From the NCBI RefSeq assembly GCF_049243985.1, contig NC_135380.1:23670501-23734500 (forward strand): a DNA stretch of 64,000 bases, in the 5' to 3' direction. The notes beneath the pieces were generated by a model that did no database searches, was not told the DNA's origin, and saw nothing but the letters and a program-made list of their open reading frames with translations. The stretch comes from Paroedura picta (lineage: Eukaryota; Chordata; Lepidosauria; Squamata; Gekkonidae). Below, in pieces: positions 11,601 through 21,638 of this stretch. Every line of letters starts with the position of its first letter. Within the stretch, counting starts at the first letter, position 1. Position numbers and translations under genes: made by a program.

Positions 11601-14600
11601 TGATCAGCTTCACGGCTTCCAGGAGATAAGCCTGGAGGGCAATTGCTTTATTATTTGCTTTAATATTTTTGCCATAGTGTCACTTATGGCAACTCTCAGG
11701 GGTTTTCAAGGCAAGGGATGTTCTGAGGAGGTTTGCCATTGCCTGTCTCTATGTAGTGACCTTCAACTTCCATGGTGGTCTCCCATCCAAGCACTGACCC
11801 AGGGTCCATCCTGCTGATAACATCTTGCTTGCCTGTGCTGTCCAGGCCAGGGCTATTGTTTGTTAGAACTTGAAAAGACAAGTGATGCAGAGGGCATTTA
11901 CCTCTGCAGGGCAGCTGGTGATCGATTGAAGGAAAGCGAGGGATGGGGCAGCAGGATTTGATGGCCCAGAGAATGAGAAGCGCTTGGTGTGGAAGATATT
12001 GTTGGACATTGGCAACCCGCAAGCCCTGAAAAGAGCCCTGTGCCTTCCATTTTATAATGTTCATCCCGGTCTGCTTACCTGGAGCAATTCTTAGGCCTGA
12101 TTTTGGTGTAATGCTTGTTGAAGCACAAGCACTTCCTTCTGTGCGTATGTATGCAAAAACAGCATTTTGTGCAAGCTCAGTTGCTACCCCTGCAAAGCAC
12201 ATGCACAACATGCTGTTTAAACAAGATGCTGTCAAAGTACAAAGTCCTACAGAAAAGTGCTGTTGCTCTGGCCCCATGTCATGAATAAATCAGGCCTCGT
12301 TCTCTGCAGGCAGTTGCTAATTTGCAGGCAGCTGTGCCGTCTTCTGGAGGGCATCCACTGAGTTATTTGCCAGCAGGGCTGGGGAATTTTTGCACCTGGG
12401 GTGCTTATAAGGTAGATGAGGGTCCCTTGGAAGTCCCATCCAGTGCCCAGTGGCTGCAGAGTGCAGGACTCAGTGGTTCCTTGCTAGTTCCTGCTTATGT
12501 TCTTAAGCTCATCCTAGGCTGAAGTCATCCACTCAGCTTGCACTGTAGATTTGCAGCCCCGTATTGTGCATCTTCACCTTGAAAAGTCTCCTTGGGGTCA
12601 CTGGTGCTTACCCCCAAGCTAGTGTCTTTACCATCTGATGCCTCAAGGTCTTTTTAACTGCAATGTCCCTAATGCTGCCGGCTCAGAAGGGGAGATATTG
12701 GCTGTGTAAGGGGTTTATGGGTTTTCTTAGGCAAGTGTTTATCTGTCTTGGGCTCCATTTTTCAAAGTTTCCTTACAGAAACTTTACAGATTTATTTGCA
12801 GTCAACATGGTGTAGTAGTTAATATCTGGGAAACCCGAGTTCAAATCCTCCCTTTGCTATGTGACATAGCCAGTCACTCTCTTTTTAACGTAACTTACCC
12901 AGCCAGTCTGTTGCTGTGGGGGTAAGCTGGAGCCTGGGAGGAGAATACTGCAAGCTGCTTTGGGTTTCCATTGTGGAGAAAGCAGCATGCAAATGGAAAT
13001 CATCCCTATGCTTTAAATTTTTTTATATCTGTAATAAGGTTGAGGATCACGTCATGCTTGCAGAAAGGAGACTGGAGTAGAGATTTCTTTTGCTTTTATA
13101 AAGGCGCCCTTGCCGTCTCACTTTCTCTCTCTGCCTTTCTCTTTTGACAGCCTTGTTACTTACGGGACTGGGAGATGCAAGTGCACTTCAAAATCCACGG
13201 GCAAGGAAAGAAGAACTTGAACGGGGATGGCTTTGCAATCTGGTACACAAAAGATCGCATGCAGCCGGGTAAGAGGCCCCTGAGTGCATTCCCACACCCA
13301 TGCTCAAGGCACCCTCTGCAAGCAGATGCATTGCAGTGAGCTGGTCCTTCCACAGGGCTCAGTTAGCGAGGTGAAGATTACTGTGAATAGATGCAGAGTT
13401 CTGTTTGGTCTGCTCCATCTCCTCCATCTGTAACGGGAGATGTGGAACAAGCGAAGAGCTGCTTGGAATAAAAGTTCTTAAACATCCTGGTTGAGGACTG
13501 GAATTCTGGTTTACTTATTCCTTGCAGACCACTGTGCTTTCTTCCTTTGGACAGCCACAGGTGGGTGGGTGTTTAAAGCAGCTGATTCCTAAAAACCGAG
13601 CTGCTGCATTTCCCTCTGTGCCCGCAGTCCAAGAATCCATGCATGGGGGAGAGCTGTAAGCATCTGGCTGGTGGTTTCTTTGGAGTCTGCCACTGTTGCT
13701 GAAGAGGCATGCTGCTCTTCAGGTTAAGTTGTCTGGAGAATCCTAAAAGTGGGGCAGGGACCTCCTAAGAGTCCCTGGATCCAGAGTGAAGAACCACTGG
13801 CTTCGGACCAGGTTCTCAAAGCAGCTGCCAGTGGTAGCCCATTGTGAACTCAGTGAAATCTGTTCCTAGGGCCTGTCTTCGGGAGCAAGGATAACTTTCT
13901 AGGGCTGGGAGTGTTTGTAGACACCTACCCAAATGAGGAGAAGCAACAGGAGGTAAGGTGACCTTGGAGTAGCTCCACAAGCAGCGGGGGAATTGGGTGG
14001 GAGGGGTGGGGGGCATGCCTGGTTGATGTCCTTGTCCCTCTGTTGCAGTGAGGTGGAGGGGATTGGTTAGGGCACGGCACCTGCTTGGCTTTTAGAACTG
14101 GAAGGTCTGCAAGAATACTGTAACACTGGATAAATTGGCAAAGAAAGCGTTTCTCACACCCTGTACCCAAAATCTGTCAGTCTTCAGCCTACCATACCAG
14201 AAAGAAAGCAGATTCCCAGCAGCCCTTGCAGTGATACACCGGAGGGCTGATTTATCCAGTCAGCTGGATCAAGCAGCAAACCTTTGCCTGAACTTCACCA
14301 TTTCTGATCCAGTTTACCAGGAAGGTCGCCACGAGACTTTGCTGCCTCTGTAAACTAACTGAGGATTTGCCTTGTACTTGGATGTCAGAGCAGTCCTGCT
14401 CTTGGCTTTGTATGAGGACTGAGGGGGAAAGCTTCATGAAATCCAAAACAAAATAATCAACGGACTGCTAAGTTGGTTAGCAATAACCTTACAATTTTAA
14501 GTTTAGCCCTTTGCTTACCAAATGGGGAGCTTTGTCGAGGGCCTGGTCTGCCTTAAAACATTGCAACCAGAATGCTGAGAATTCCGTCTTTATGCTAAAG

Positions 14601-17600
14601 CAGGGTGGATTTCGCTTGTTCTATGTGCAACTTTGCCTTTTTTGTCTTGAAACAGTGACCCGAGCTAACTTGCGGGAAGCAATGAAATCTCTGGGCTGGG
14701 CTCTGTAATTCCTGCTCCTTTGCTATTTCAAGCAAATGCTGTCAGGAAGAGTTGTGTGGTTTGCTAGAACGATGGAAATATTGCTCATGGTCACCTTCCT
14801 GAAGGCTGTTGTATTTGGAGGCATTTGGGTGCTTTCAAATGTCAAATAAAAGCAGCAGTCCAGTGGTTCTTTCAAGTCTTAACGTTAATCCTGGCCTAAG
14901 CTCTTCTGAGTCAGAGCCCACTTGATCAGTTGCATCCATCAGGCCAGCTTTATGTATAAGTAACAGAAAGCAAGTTGTGAATTTCCTTCAATAAATAACA
15001 GCGAAACTTTTCTCAAGGATTAGGCCTTTAAAGAGTCCTTGCACTGGTTTCCGGTGATAGCCTGGGGGCGCTGGAGAGCTAGCTTGGTGTAGTGGTTAGG
15101 AGTGCGCACTTCTAATCTGGCGAACCAGGTTTGGTTCCCCGCTCCTCCACACGCAGCCAGCTGGGTGACCTTGGGCTCATCACAGCACTGATAAAGCTGT
15201 TCTGACCAAGCAGTAATATCAGGGCTCTCTCACCTTACAGAGTGTCTGTTGTGGGGAGAGGAAGGGGAAGGCGAATGTAAGCCACTTGGAGACTCCTTCG
15301 GGTAGAGAAAAGCGGCATACAAGAACCAACTGTTCTTCTAATATAATGGGTAGTATCAGTGAGAAAGGAGTAGTAGAAGAAACAGCTGAGAACAAGCTCT
15401 GAAATGCAGCAACTGGGTTGGGACACAGGAGGCCTGCATAGTGTGTGGCTCCACAGGCCCAGGGTCAGAAGCACTGCTGGCTATGTCGTCCCGATCTTCG
15501 GATAGTGAAGTGGTTTCCCCTCATTTTATCTACTAAAATTGGAGGAACACTTTGGTTTTGCAACTGAAAAAGTTTAGTTTTAGAAGGTACATCTCCTGTC
15601 CCTAACCCCCCCCCCCCCGACGCTCACCTGCCATGCTGCTTTGAATCTCTGATCTGGTTGTGTCTCCCACTGGTATTAAGGCAGTCCAGAGCAACAGTTC
15701 CAGCAGGGAGAGAATGGGCCAGTGTTTGTAAAGATGCACAGTTCTGATGCCTCTTTGTACTGGGTGAGAGACATTTGAAACATCTAGTTGTACTTGCAGT
15801 GGCAGAATTTCCACCTCTCTCCCAAAGGCTGGCAGAAAGGGCACTGACTGACCAAAGCAGAGGGGCAGTGGGCTTCTGCCTCTGTGGGTAGATGCTGTGT
15901 GATCACGGGTGCTTTCAAAGACGGAATCAGTCTTTTTCTCATAGTATGTAACTGGGGGAATAACTGTGCTAGGAGCTCCAAAGACATGCCAGTGTCTGGC
16001 AGGTGGGCAGTGCTTGGCCTTGTGGGTTATAAGTGGTCTACACTAGGGGTAGTCAACCTGTGGTCCTCCAGATGTCCATGGACTACAATTCCCATGAGCT
16101 CCTGCCAGCATTTGCTGGCAGGGGCTCATGGGAATTGTAGTCCATGGACATCTGGAGGACCACAGGTTGACTACCCCTGGTGTAGACCCATTTAGAAATC
16201 TGGGAAGCATTTGTGTATTTTGTTCAAGGGTAAAGTTCACACTGTGGTCCTTGGCCCTCTTCTTTGTCCCTCGGTCTATGTATGTCACTCTTTCTATTCA
16301 CCAGACGTGTTGGGGTGTCCCCTTACCCACAACTTGGTTGACACGTGTGTCCCCCCCCCTCTAAATGTATGATGGAATTGCAAGGCCGCTTCCCATGATG
16401 AGCCTCACTCCCCAGGGGGAAGGGCAAAACTGGCATTTCCATCTGGGTGGCCGGGTGAAGTCTTCTGTCCCAGTTTACAGATGGATACTAAATTGCCTGT
16501 TGGGTGACTGTCTCTCGCTTCTGTGCTCCTTCTTTTTTGCTTTGCAATAACCGTTCTGGATCCTCAGGCCCAGAAGAGGAGGTATTCCTCGGGAAACCAG
16601 GTACTTGGAAGATGTTCCCCTAGTCTTGTTTTCAGCTTCTAGCAACCTCCTCCTCTCCAGCTGAGTTGCAGACCTGGGATGGGGATGAGGGAACTGCATT
16701 GTTTGGAAGCCAGCAGGAGACTAGTTAAATTGTAGGTCCCTGGCTGGGTCATTCTCGCCTGTTCAGGGGCTTCCTCCTCCATCCTACCTTGTTTTGGCTG
16801 CTTCACTTTAGAGTTACCTTGTGTGTTCCTCCTGCTTGTTTGTCGCTTTCTTTGAGTGTTCCTGTCTGTCCTGTGGAACCAAGATTCAAATCCCTCACCT
16901 CAGCCAGAGATTGCCCGTGCGTCCCTGAGTAAGCCAGGCTCCATGCCACATTTCTTCATCTATAAACCGTGGAGATTCCATAAATCCAATGTAGACCAGT
17001 TAAAGCAGAAGCATCTCTTTGGCCTACAGTTTCCTTCCTGCTCCTTTGCTTGGGACCTCATGAGTGGGCTAAGAGCCTGACATGGTGACATGCATTCTGC
17101 ACGGAGAAATAACTTTCTGCCCAGCCTCACAAGTTCTGTTTGGCCTCTGTGAAACATCTGGCCAGCTATTGGTTGTCATGTTTTCAACTGGACAGCCTCC
17201 CATTTTTTCAAGCCTTCTTCCCAGTGTGCCAGAGCTGCAACCGGCTGCTGAGTGAACTTCATCTCTTTTGTTGGCTTAGCATCCAGCCTGTGGAAGAGTT
17301 TTGGAGAAATCTGATGCTTGCACACAGGATCTTTTTTTTTTTTTTTTTTTTTGGAGGAGCGGTGGAGGGTTGGACTTAATTAAAAAATTCCATGGCTTTT
17401 GTTTAGCTGTGAGTCCATGTAGGTCCCTGTCTGGGCCATTCTCACTTGTCCAGGAGCTTCCTTTTCCATCCTACCTTGCTTTGGCTGCTCCAGTGTAACC
17501 TGAACTGCCTGGCAGGTGGAGAGGGCTTTCTCCATCTCTTATGACAGGGGTAGTCAAACTGCGGCCCTCCAGATGTCCATGGACTACAATTCCCAGGAGC

Positions 17601-20600
17601 CCTTGCCAGCATTCGCCAGCGAATGCTGGCAAGGGCTCCTGGGAATTGTAGTCCATGGACATCTGGAGGGCCGCAGTTTGACTACCCCTGTCTTATGACA
17701 TTAGAATGGCTGTGCCAGCCAGTGACATTAGTGGGCAGTTGGTGAAGGCGGGGCAAGAACCGACTTGCACCCACAACGCTTAGAACTTGCTGCCAAGAGA
17801 TGTGGCGGTGGCCTTTACTTACCTGGCTTTGAAACAGGGTTGGGCTGTGTGTGTGGAAGGCCTGTCAGTGGCTGCTTCTGCTAGCTGTGGTAACGAGAGT
17901 CTCCAGGTTCATAGCAGCTGCATGTGTGGGCGGAGGGGATGCACATGCATGGGGCAGGCTGCTGTCTTCACATGCTGCTTCTGGTCTTTCTGCATGAGCA
18001 CTGTTAGCTGCTGTTGGAACCAGGATGCTGGATTAGTCTGAGCTCGTGCAGCAGTTCTTGTATCCTGTGTCAGAGAGGGTTAATTCTACCACTTGTACTA
18101 TGCACGCCCCCTTGGATAGTGTGTCCCTCCCCTGCTGTTCCGTATAGTCCTGCCTTTGCTAGTTTTGAGAAGAGGGGAAGATGCGAAGCACAGAAGCACT
18201 TCCTCCTGGTCATGGAATTCTCACTTACCCCTTTCCCCAACTTCAGACACTTGCTTGGGTCATTCCAAATACATCTTTTCAGCTGCTATAAACATTTTGT
18301 TGAATGGATAATGAATTTCTAGGAAACTAACCTGGGGCTACATTTTGAAGGCTTGTTCAAGAGCTGCAGTGGATATACAAATAATATAATATGGGATGAA
18401 CGCCTCCTGTCCAGAAACCTTTTACAAAAGGAGAAGATAATATCTGTATTGAGAGAGAGAGAATTCACAGGTCACTGGCACATTCCTTTGGTTATTCCTC
18501 CTGAATTAGGACCTCAGGAAGACAGTGCTGGGTGTGCCTGCTTCACCTCCTAGAAGTAGTGTGAACGGTTCCCGCTCTCCTTTGCCCTGTGAGTGGGTGG
18601 CATGTTTCTGGTTGCGAGGCCTCAGAACCAAAGAAGGCAAACCTTGGTTAAGAGCATTGTTCCATTCAAATAACCTGTTGTTCTAGGGCAGGCAGGCACT
18701 GATAAGGCAGGCTACTTGCGGGATTTTATGGAGGCTTCCGCCAAAGGCTTTGTGAAAGGCCGCACCCTTCATTGCTCAAAATTGGGGTGTGTTGTGCCAT
18801 GCGAAACTGGCCTGAATCTTCCTTATTCCCTCTAAGCAAAGCCTCAATCTTAAGAAACTTCCTTCCAGTAAAAGAGCCTCTTAGGCTGGCGGAAGGCCTC
18901 TTAAAGCGGAAAGTGCTTTTTCAGTCTAAAGTGGGAAACCACCGGCTGCTAGGAGGTCCTGCTTGGGCCATAAGCTGGAGCAGGAAGGAGCAGTCTGTGG
19001 ATAAAATGCAGCCCCTTGAAAGTCACAGTGCAATATAAAGCTCGGCCCCGCTTTATATTTTGCTTTTAAGGAATGTGAACGGGAGAGAGAAAGCACAAGC
19101 TAACTATCCCTTGGATATGGTGTTGAAAGTGACGGACCTGTGCTGAATTGTGTTTAGGTGCAGAAACTGGGGGTGAAGCCAGGGGTGTCAGTATGAATTT
19201 AGGGTCTCGTATCCCTGGATGATCATTGGAATTCACTGAACTTGGTCCAAGGATGTCAGGCATTCTGAGCCCATGCATCTAGGCACTTGCATTTTTAGAA
19301 GTCTTGATCAGTCCAGGCATCTACGTGATCAGAGAATGTGTCCACCAAGGAGGAGTCTAGTTTTTGCCACGAAATTCACAGCATTACCCCCCTATCCCAT
19401 CAATAGAAGCTGGGCCCCCTTGATGCAAGTCAGGGGTAGTCAAACTGCGGCCCTCCAGATGTCCATGGACTACAATTCCCAGGAGCCCTTGCCAGCATTC
19501 GCCAGCGAATGCTGGCAAGGGCTCCTGGGAATTGTAGTCCATGGACATCTGGAGGGCCGCAGTTTGACTACCCCTGATGCAAGTCCCCGGGATATACACT
19601 TGCGGTGATATCGCTTCTAGAAGACGATCTCTGGCTGAGATACTCGGCAGAATAGTAGCTGCCACGCTTGCTGTCCATCCAGTCTGTAGCCCTGGACTCC
19701 CTGCATGTGCCTTCCCCTTTTATTGCCCGCACGAAACACCTGGCTCTTGAGAGGCAATGTGAAAAGCAGCCGCTACCTGACCTGCGATCCCATCTCCTCT
19801 TCAGCGTGTGTTCCCTTATGTCTCCGCCATGGTGAGCAACGGCTCTCTAGCCTACGACCACGACAGGGACGGGAGGCCCACAGAACTGGGCGGGTGCACG
19901 GCAATGGTGCGCAACCTCAACCACGACACTTTCCTGGTCATCCGCTATGTGAAGAGGAGGCTTACCGTGAGTTTCTCTTTCCTTTGGCCCTGTTGCCCAC
20001 CCCCCACCCCTGTCCCAGCATTCCCCTTGTGCAACCCTGGAGAGGACTTAAGTAGTAGATTTGCCTGGATAAACATCTCCTGTGTTTCAGATCTTGCTCG
20101 ACATCGACGGTAAGCATGAGTGGAGAGACTGCATCGACATCCCGGGGGTCCGTTTCCCACGAGGATATTACTTTGGAGTATCTTCTGTCACAGGAGACCT
20201 GTCAGGTACGGCGGCTTTTAAGGCAAGCTAAATTTGCACTTGCACGCATCAGTCCACCTGCTTTATATTGAGTGGGCATTGAGACCTCCCCGCCATGTGC
20301 AGATCAGGGGGCCAACTTCTGCTGCCCAGTTATTGCTCAGCTGTAGGAGAAGCAAGGCCAGCTGTTTTTTTAAAATCTGGCATTTTAATTCCCAGGTTGA
20401 AAGACTCCAACACCAGCTTGAACAACAAAAGGCCCGCCAAGGGCCCTGAACCCAAAGCTCTTTGTTGTTTCCCCCCAGATAACCATGACATCATTTCCCT
20501 GAAGCTGTACCAGCTGACTGTTGAACGGACACCAGAAGAGGAACAACGGGACAAAGAGGTCTTTCTTCCCATTGTGGAGAACATGAAACTGCCTGGAAGT

Positions 20601-21638
20601 AAGTTGGCCTGAAACTGGGAAGGGGGGTTCCTGGGGGGGAGTTGCGGGAAGAGGATTATTCGCAGTGTAGATTGATGGGGATGGCTTGCAGGGCGCTTGT
20701 GTCCTTTGGAGTGGAAGATCCCCATTGTAGAAGCTTCTTTCGGCTGAAATCTGCTTGTGGGCCTGAGTTGGGGAGGTTAATTTCTGCTCAGTCATCGCAA
20801 GGGTCTCCTTCAATGATGGCAGTTGGAGATCCAGGGAACATTTGCACACATGAGCTCCTGTAGCAATTTGGGATTCCCTTCCCCGGGCTGTGATCAAGGA
20901 GCCTGATGATGAAGCAGCCGTGTGTCTCCTTTCCATTCAGTCTTGACTCCTTGCCAAGCTGGCACCCGTAAAAGACCAGTTGACCCCATCCAAGCGATCT
21001 GCTTCCTCTTCCCCTTCAGCTCTGTAGTTGCGGGATGGCCTGCCAAAGCCCCACCCTCTTTTGGAATGGGTTGCTGGGAGGCTATGCTGCTGCGGCTGCA
21101 CAATATCCAGATTGGTTGCAAAAATGTCACATGTATTTCCATGCAGTCGCTGCCATCTCACAACTCCACCAGGGAGCCAACCCTTTTCATATTTCAGGCC
21201 AAGGGTTACGGTGTTCCAGCATCCAGTTTCTAACAGGGGGGTAGCCAGATACTTCAAGGGCCTTGCAAACAGGGTATGACACAGTGGCTTTTCCTTGTTT
21301 TGTCCCAGCGACCTGGTACTCTGAGGTCTCCTATCTCTGAACATGGGACTCTATTTTAGCTTACTAGTAATCCTTGATTCAACTAGTCATCCCACTGTGG
21401 AATTCTTTGAGACATGGAATTTGCAAACAAGGAGGTGGTTTATGATAGCTTTTGTGTTTGAGCGCCTGCATGTGACCTCTTTCTGTCCTCTACAGTGGAG
21501 GCTCCACTGGAACCACTGAGTGGCCTTGCTCTGTTCTTGATTGTCTTCTTCTCGCTGGTTGCCTTGGTCTTTGCCATTGTCATCGGAATTATTGTCTACA
21601 ACAAATGGCAGGAACAGAGCCGGAAGCACTTCTACTGA
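8488..21638 (+). CDS. LMAN2L: LMAN2L (VIP36-like L-type lectin, VIPL), complete, 8 exons
   Basis: Single-pass type-I membrane lectin of the early secretory pathway; the family binds high-mannose glycans on glycoproteins leaving the ER. Coding exons: 8488-8644, 9346-9464, 13151-13268, 13870-13952, 19805-19966, 20091-20205, 20479-20598, 21496-21638. They total 1017 nt, 338 residues plus stop, in one frame with GT-AG junctions; human VIPL is about 348 residues. Residues 1-36 look like a signal peptide (arginine-rich start, then LGVLLQLLLWAAPA). The lectin domain follows, with recognisable blocks EYLKREHSL, GNAMVMTQ, LRDWELQVHFKIHGQGKKN, GDGFAIWYT, DTYPNEEKQQ, TFLVIRYVKRRLT, KHEWRDC and RGYYFG. 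An NGS glycosylation sequon lies in exon 5. Residues about 300-327 form the transmembrane helix, followed by a short cytosolic tail ending RKHFY. The start is the first ATG in a GC-rich 5' region and sits in a YY1-like motif. VIPL is favoured over VIP36 from memory of the human proteins and from the neighbouring ferlin. Confidence 0.97.
8820..8960 (-). mobile_element. 5S-rRNA-derived SINE (LMAN2L intron 1)
   Basis: GCCGTCAAGTCGCAGTGG at one end. GGTGGCCTCCCATCCAAATG, AGGGTCGACCTTGCTTAGCT and GGGCTTGCCTGAGC are the reverse complement of 5S rRNA box A/C-like sequence (AGCTAAGCAGGGTC). Confidence 0.7.
9346..9464 (+). CDS. LMAN2L: LMAN2L exon 2
   Basis: Encodes GVGSSSSSLWELMGNAMVMT and RLTPDVQSKQGAVWNRV. 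The acceptor is TGCAG and the donor GTAAGA; it ends in phase 0. Confidence 0.96.
9781..10028 (+). mobile_element. 5S-rRNA-derived SINE with internal CR1-tail patch
   Basis: GGCTGATCTCATCAGACCTT, AGAAGCTAAGTAGGGTCAGC and GGTTAGTACTTGGCTGGGAT follow 5S rRNA closely. About 64 bp (9937-10000) is a CR1-type tail, after which the usual SINE end (GCTGTGACTTGAAGGCACTT) resumes. Confidence 0.8.
10343..10530 (+). mobile_element. 5S-rRNA-derived SINE
   Basis: AGCCTGATACCATCAGATCT, AAGCTAATCAGGGTTGG and TTCTTGGATGGGAGCCTAC, then the end GCAACTGGATGGCACTTTCC. It lacks the CR1 patch of its neighbour. Confidence 0.75.
10678..10813 (+). mobile_element. Palindromic hAT-like MITE (LMAN2L intron 2)
   Basis: Inverted arms CAGGGTTAGTCGAACTGCGG ... 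CCGTTTGACTACCCCTG, flanked by a perfect 8-bp target duplication TTCTATTG (10670-10677 and 10814-10821). Confidence 0.92.
11668..11818 (-). mobile_element. 5S-rRNA-derived SINE, diverged
   Basis: CACTTATGGCAACTCTCAGG, GGGTTTTCAAGGCAAGGGAT, GGTTTGCCATTGCCTGTCTC and GGTCTCCCATCCAAGCACTG are the minus-strand landmarks of this SINE. Confidence 0.6.
12795..13010 (+). mobile_element. tRNA-derived SINE, diverged
   Basis: ATGGTGTAGTAGTTAATATC and GAGTTCAAATCCTCCC resemble tRNA boxes A and B; the 3' part GCAAGCTGCTTTGGGTTTCC resembles the better-preserved SINEs. Confidence 0.5.
13151..13268 (+). CDS. LMAN2L: LMAN2L exon 3
   Basis: Encodes PCYLRDWELQVHFKIHGQGK through GDGFAIWYTKDRMQP, the core beta-sandwich of the L-type lectin fold. 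The acceptor is TTTTGACAG and the donor GTAAGA; it ends in phase 1. Confidence 0.97.
13870..13952 (+). CDS. LMAN2L: LMAN2L exon 4
   Basis: Encodes GPVFGSKDNFLGLGVFVDTY then PNEEKQQE. The DTYPNEE block belongs to the family's metal and sugar-binding region. The donor is GTAAGG; it ends in phase 0. Confidence 0.97.
15074..15340 (+). mobile_element. tRNA-derived SINE (LMAN2L intron 4)
   Basis: GCTTGGTGTAGTGGTTAGGA (box A), GGTTTGGTTCCCCGC (box B), GCAGCCAGCTGGGTGACCTT, GTGTCTGTTGTGGGGAGAGG, and the tail CATACAAGAACCAACTGTTC. Confidence 0.85.
16044..16179 (+). mobile_element. Palindromic hAT-like MITE (LMAN2L intron 4)
   Basis: Arms TAGGGGTAGTCAACCTGTGG ... CCACAGGTTGACTACCCCTG. Flanks GTCTACAC (16036-16043) and GTGTAGAC (16180-16187) are reverse complements of each other and differ from a direct duplication at two positions. 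Confidence 0.9.
17331..17352 (+). repeat. Poly(T) tract
   Basis: About 22 consecutive T in LMAN2L intron 4. Confidence 0.9.
17545..17690 (+). mobile_element. Perfect-palindrome MITE, copy 1 (LMAN2L intron 4)
   Basis: 146 bp: two 72-bp perfectly complementary arms around a 2-nt spacer, ends CAGGGGTAGTCAAACTGCGG / CCGCAGTTTGACTACCCCTG. Perfect 8-bp target duplication TCTTATGA. Identical to the copy at 19431. Confidence 0.95.
19431..19576 (+). mobile_element. Perfect-palindrome MITE, copy 2 (LMAN2L intron 4)
   Basis: Same 146-bp sequence as 17545-17690, at a different 8-bp target duplication (ATGCAAGT, 19423-19430 and 19577-19584), so it is an independent insertion. It lies about 230 nt before exon 5. 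Confidence 0.95.
19805..19966 (+). CDS. LMAN2L: LMAN2L exon 5
   Basis: Encodes RVFPYVSAMVSNGSLAYDHD through DTFLVIRYVKRRLT. It contains the NGS sequon and the RPTELGGCTA block. The donor is GTGAGT; it ends in phase 0. A long palindromic MITE ends about 230 nt upstream of the acceptor. Confidence 0.97.
20091..20205 (+). CDS. LMAN2L: LMAN2L exon 6
   Basis: Encodes ILLDIDGKHEWRDCIDIPGV through RGYYFGVSSVTGDLS. The acceptor is TGTTTCAG and the donor GTACGG; it ends in phase 1. Confidence 0.97.
20479..20598 (+). CDS. LMAN2L: LMAN2L exon 7
   Basis: Encodes DNHDIISLKLYQLTVERTPE and the stalk down to NMKLPG. The acceptor follows a C-rich tract; the donor is GTAAGT; it ends in phase 1. Confidence 0.96.
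21496..21638 (+). CDS. LMAN2L: LMAN2L exon 8: transmembrane anchor and tail
   Basis: Encodes MEAPLEPLSG, a hydrophobic helix of about 27 residues (ALFLIVFFSLVALVFAIVIG and on), and the cytosolic tail NKWQEQSRKHFY before TGA at 21636-21638. As I recall it, the human tail ends RKRFY, so an arginine is replaced by histidine here. Confidence 0.96.

Noticed and set aside
16043-16364. Overlapping open frames on both strands at the MITEs (16.0, 17.5, 19.4 and 40.3 kb)
   Set aside because: They are readings of palindromic MITE arms, giving near-identical peptides on both strands, with no host-protein similarity.
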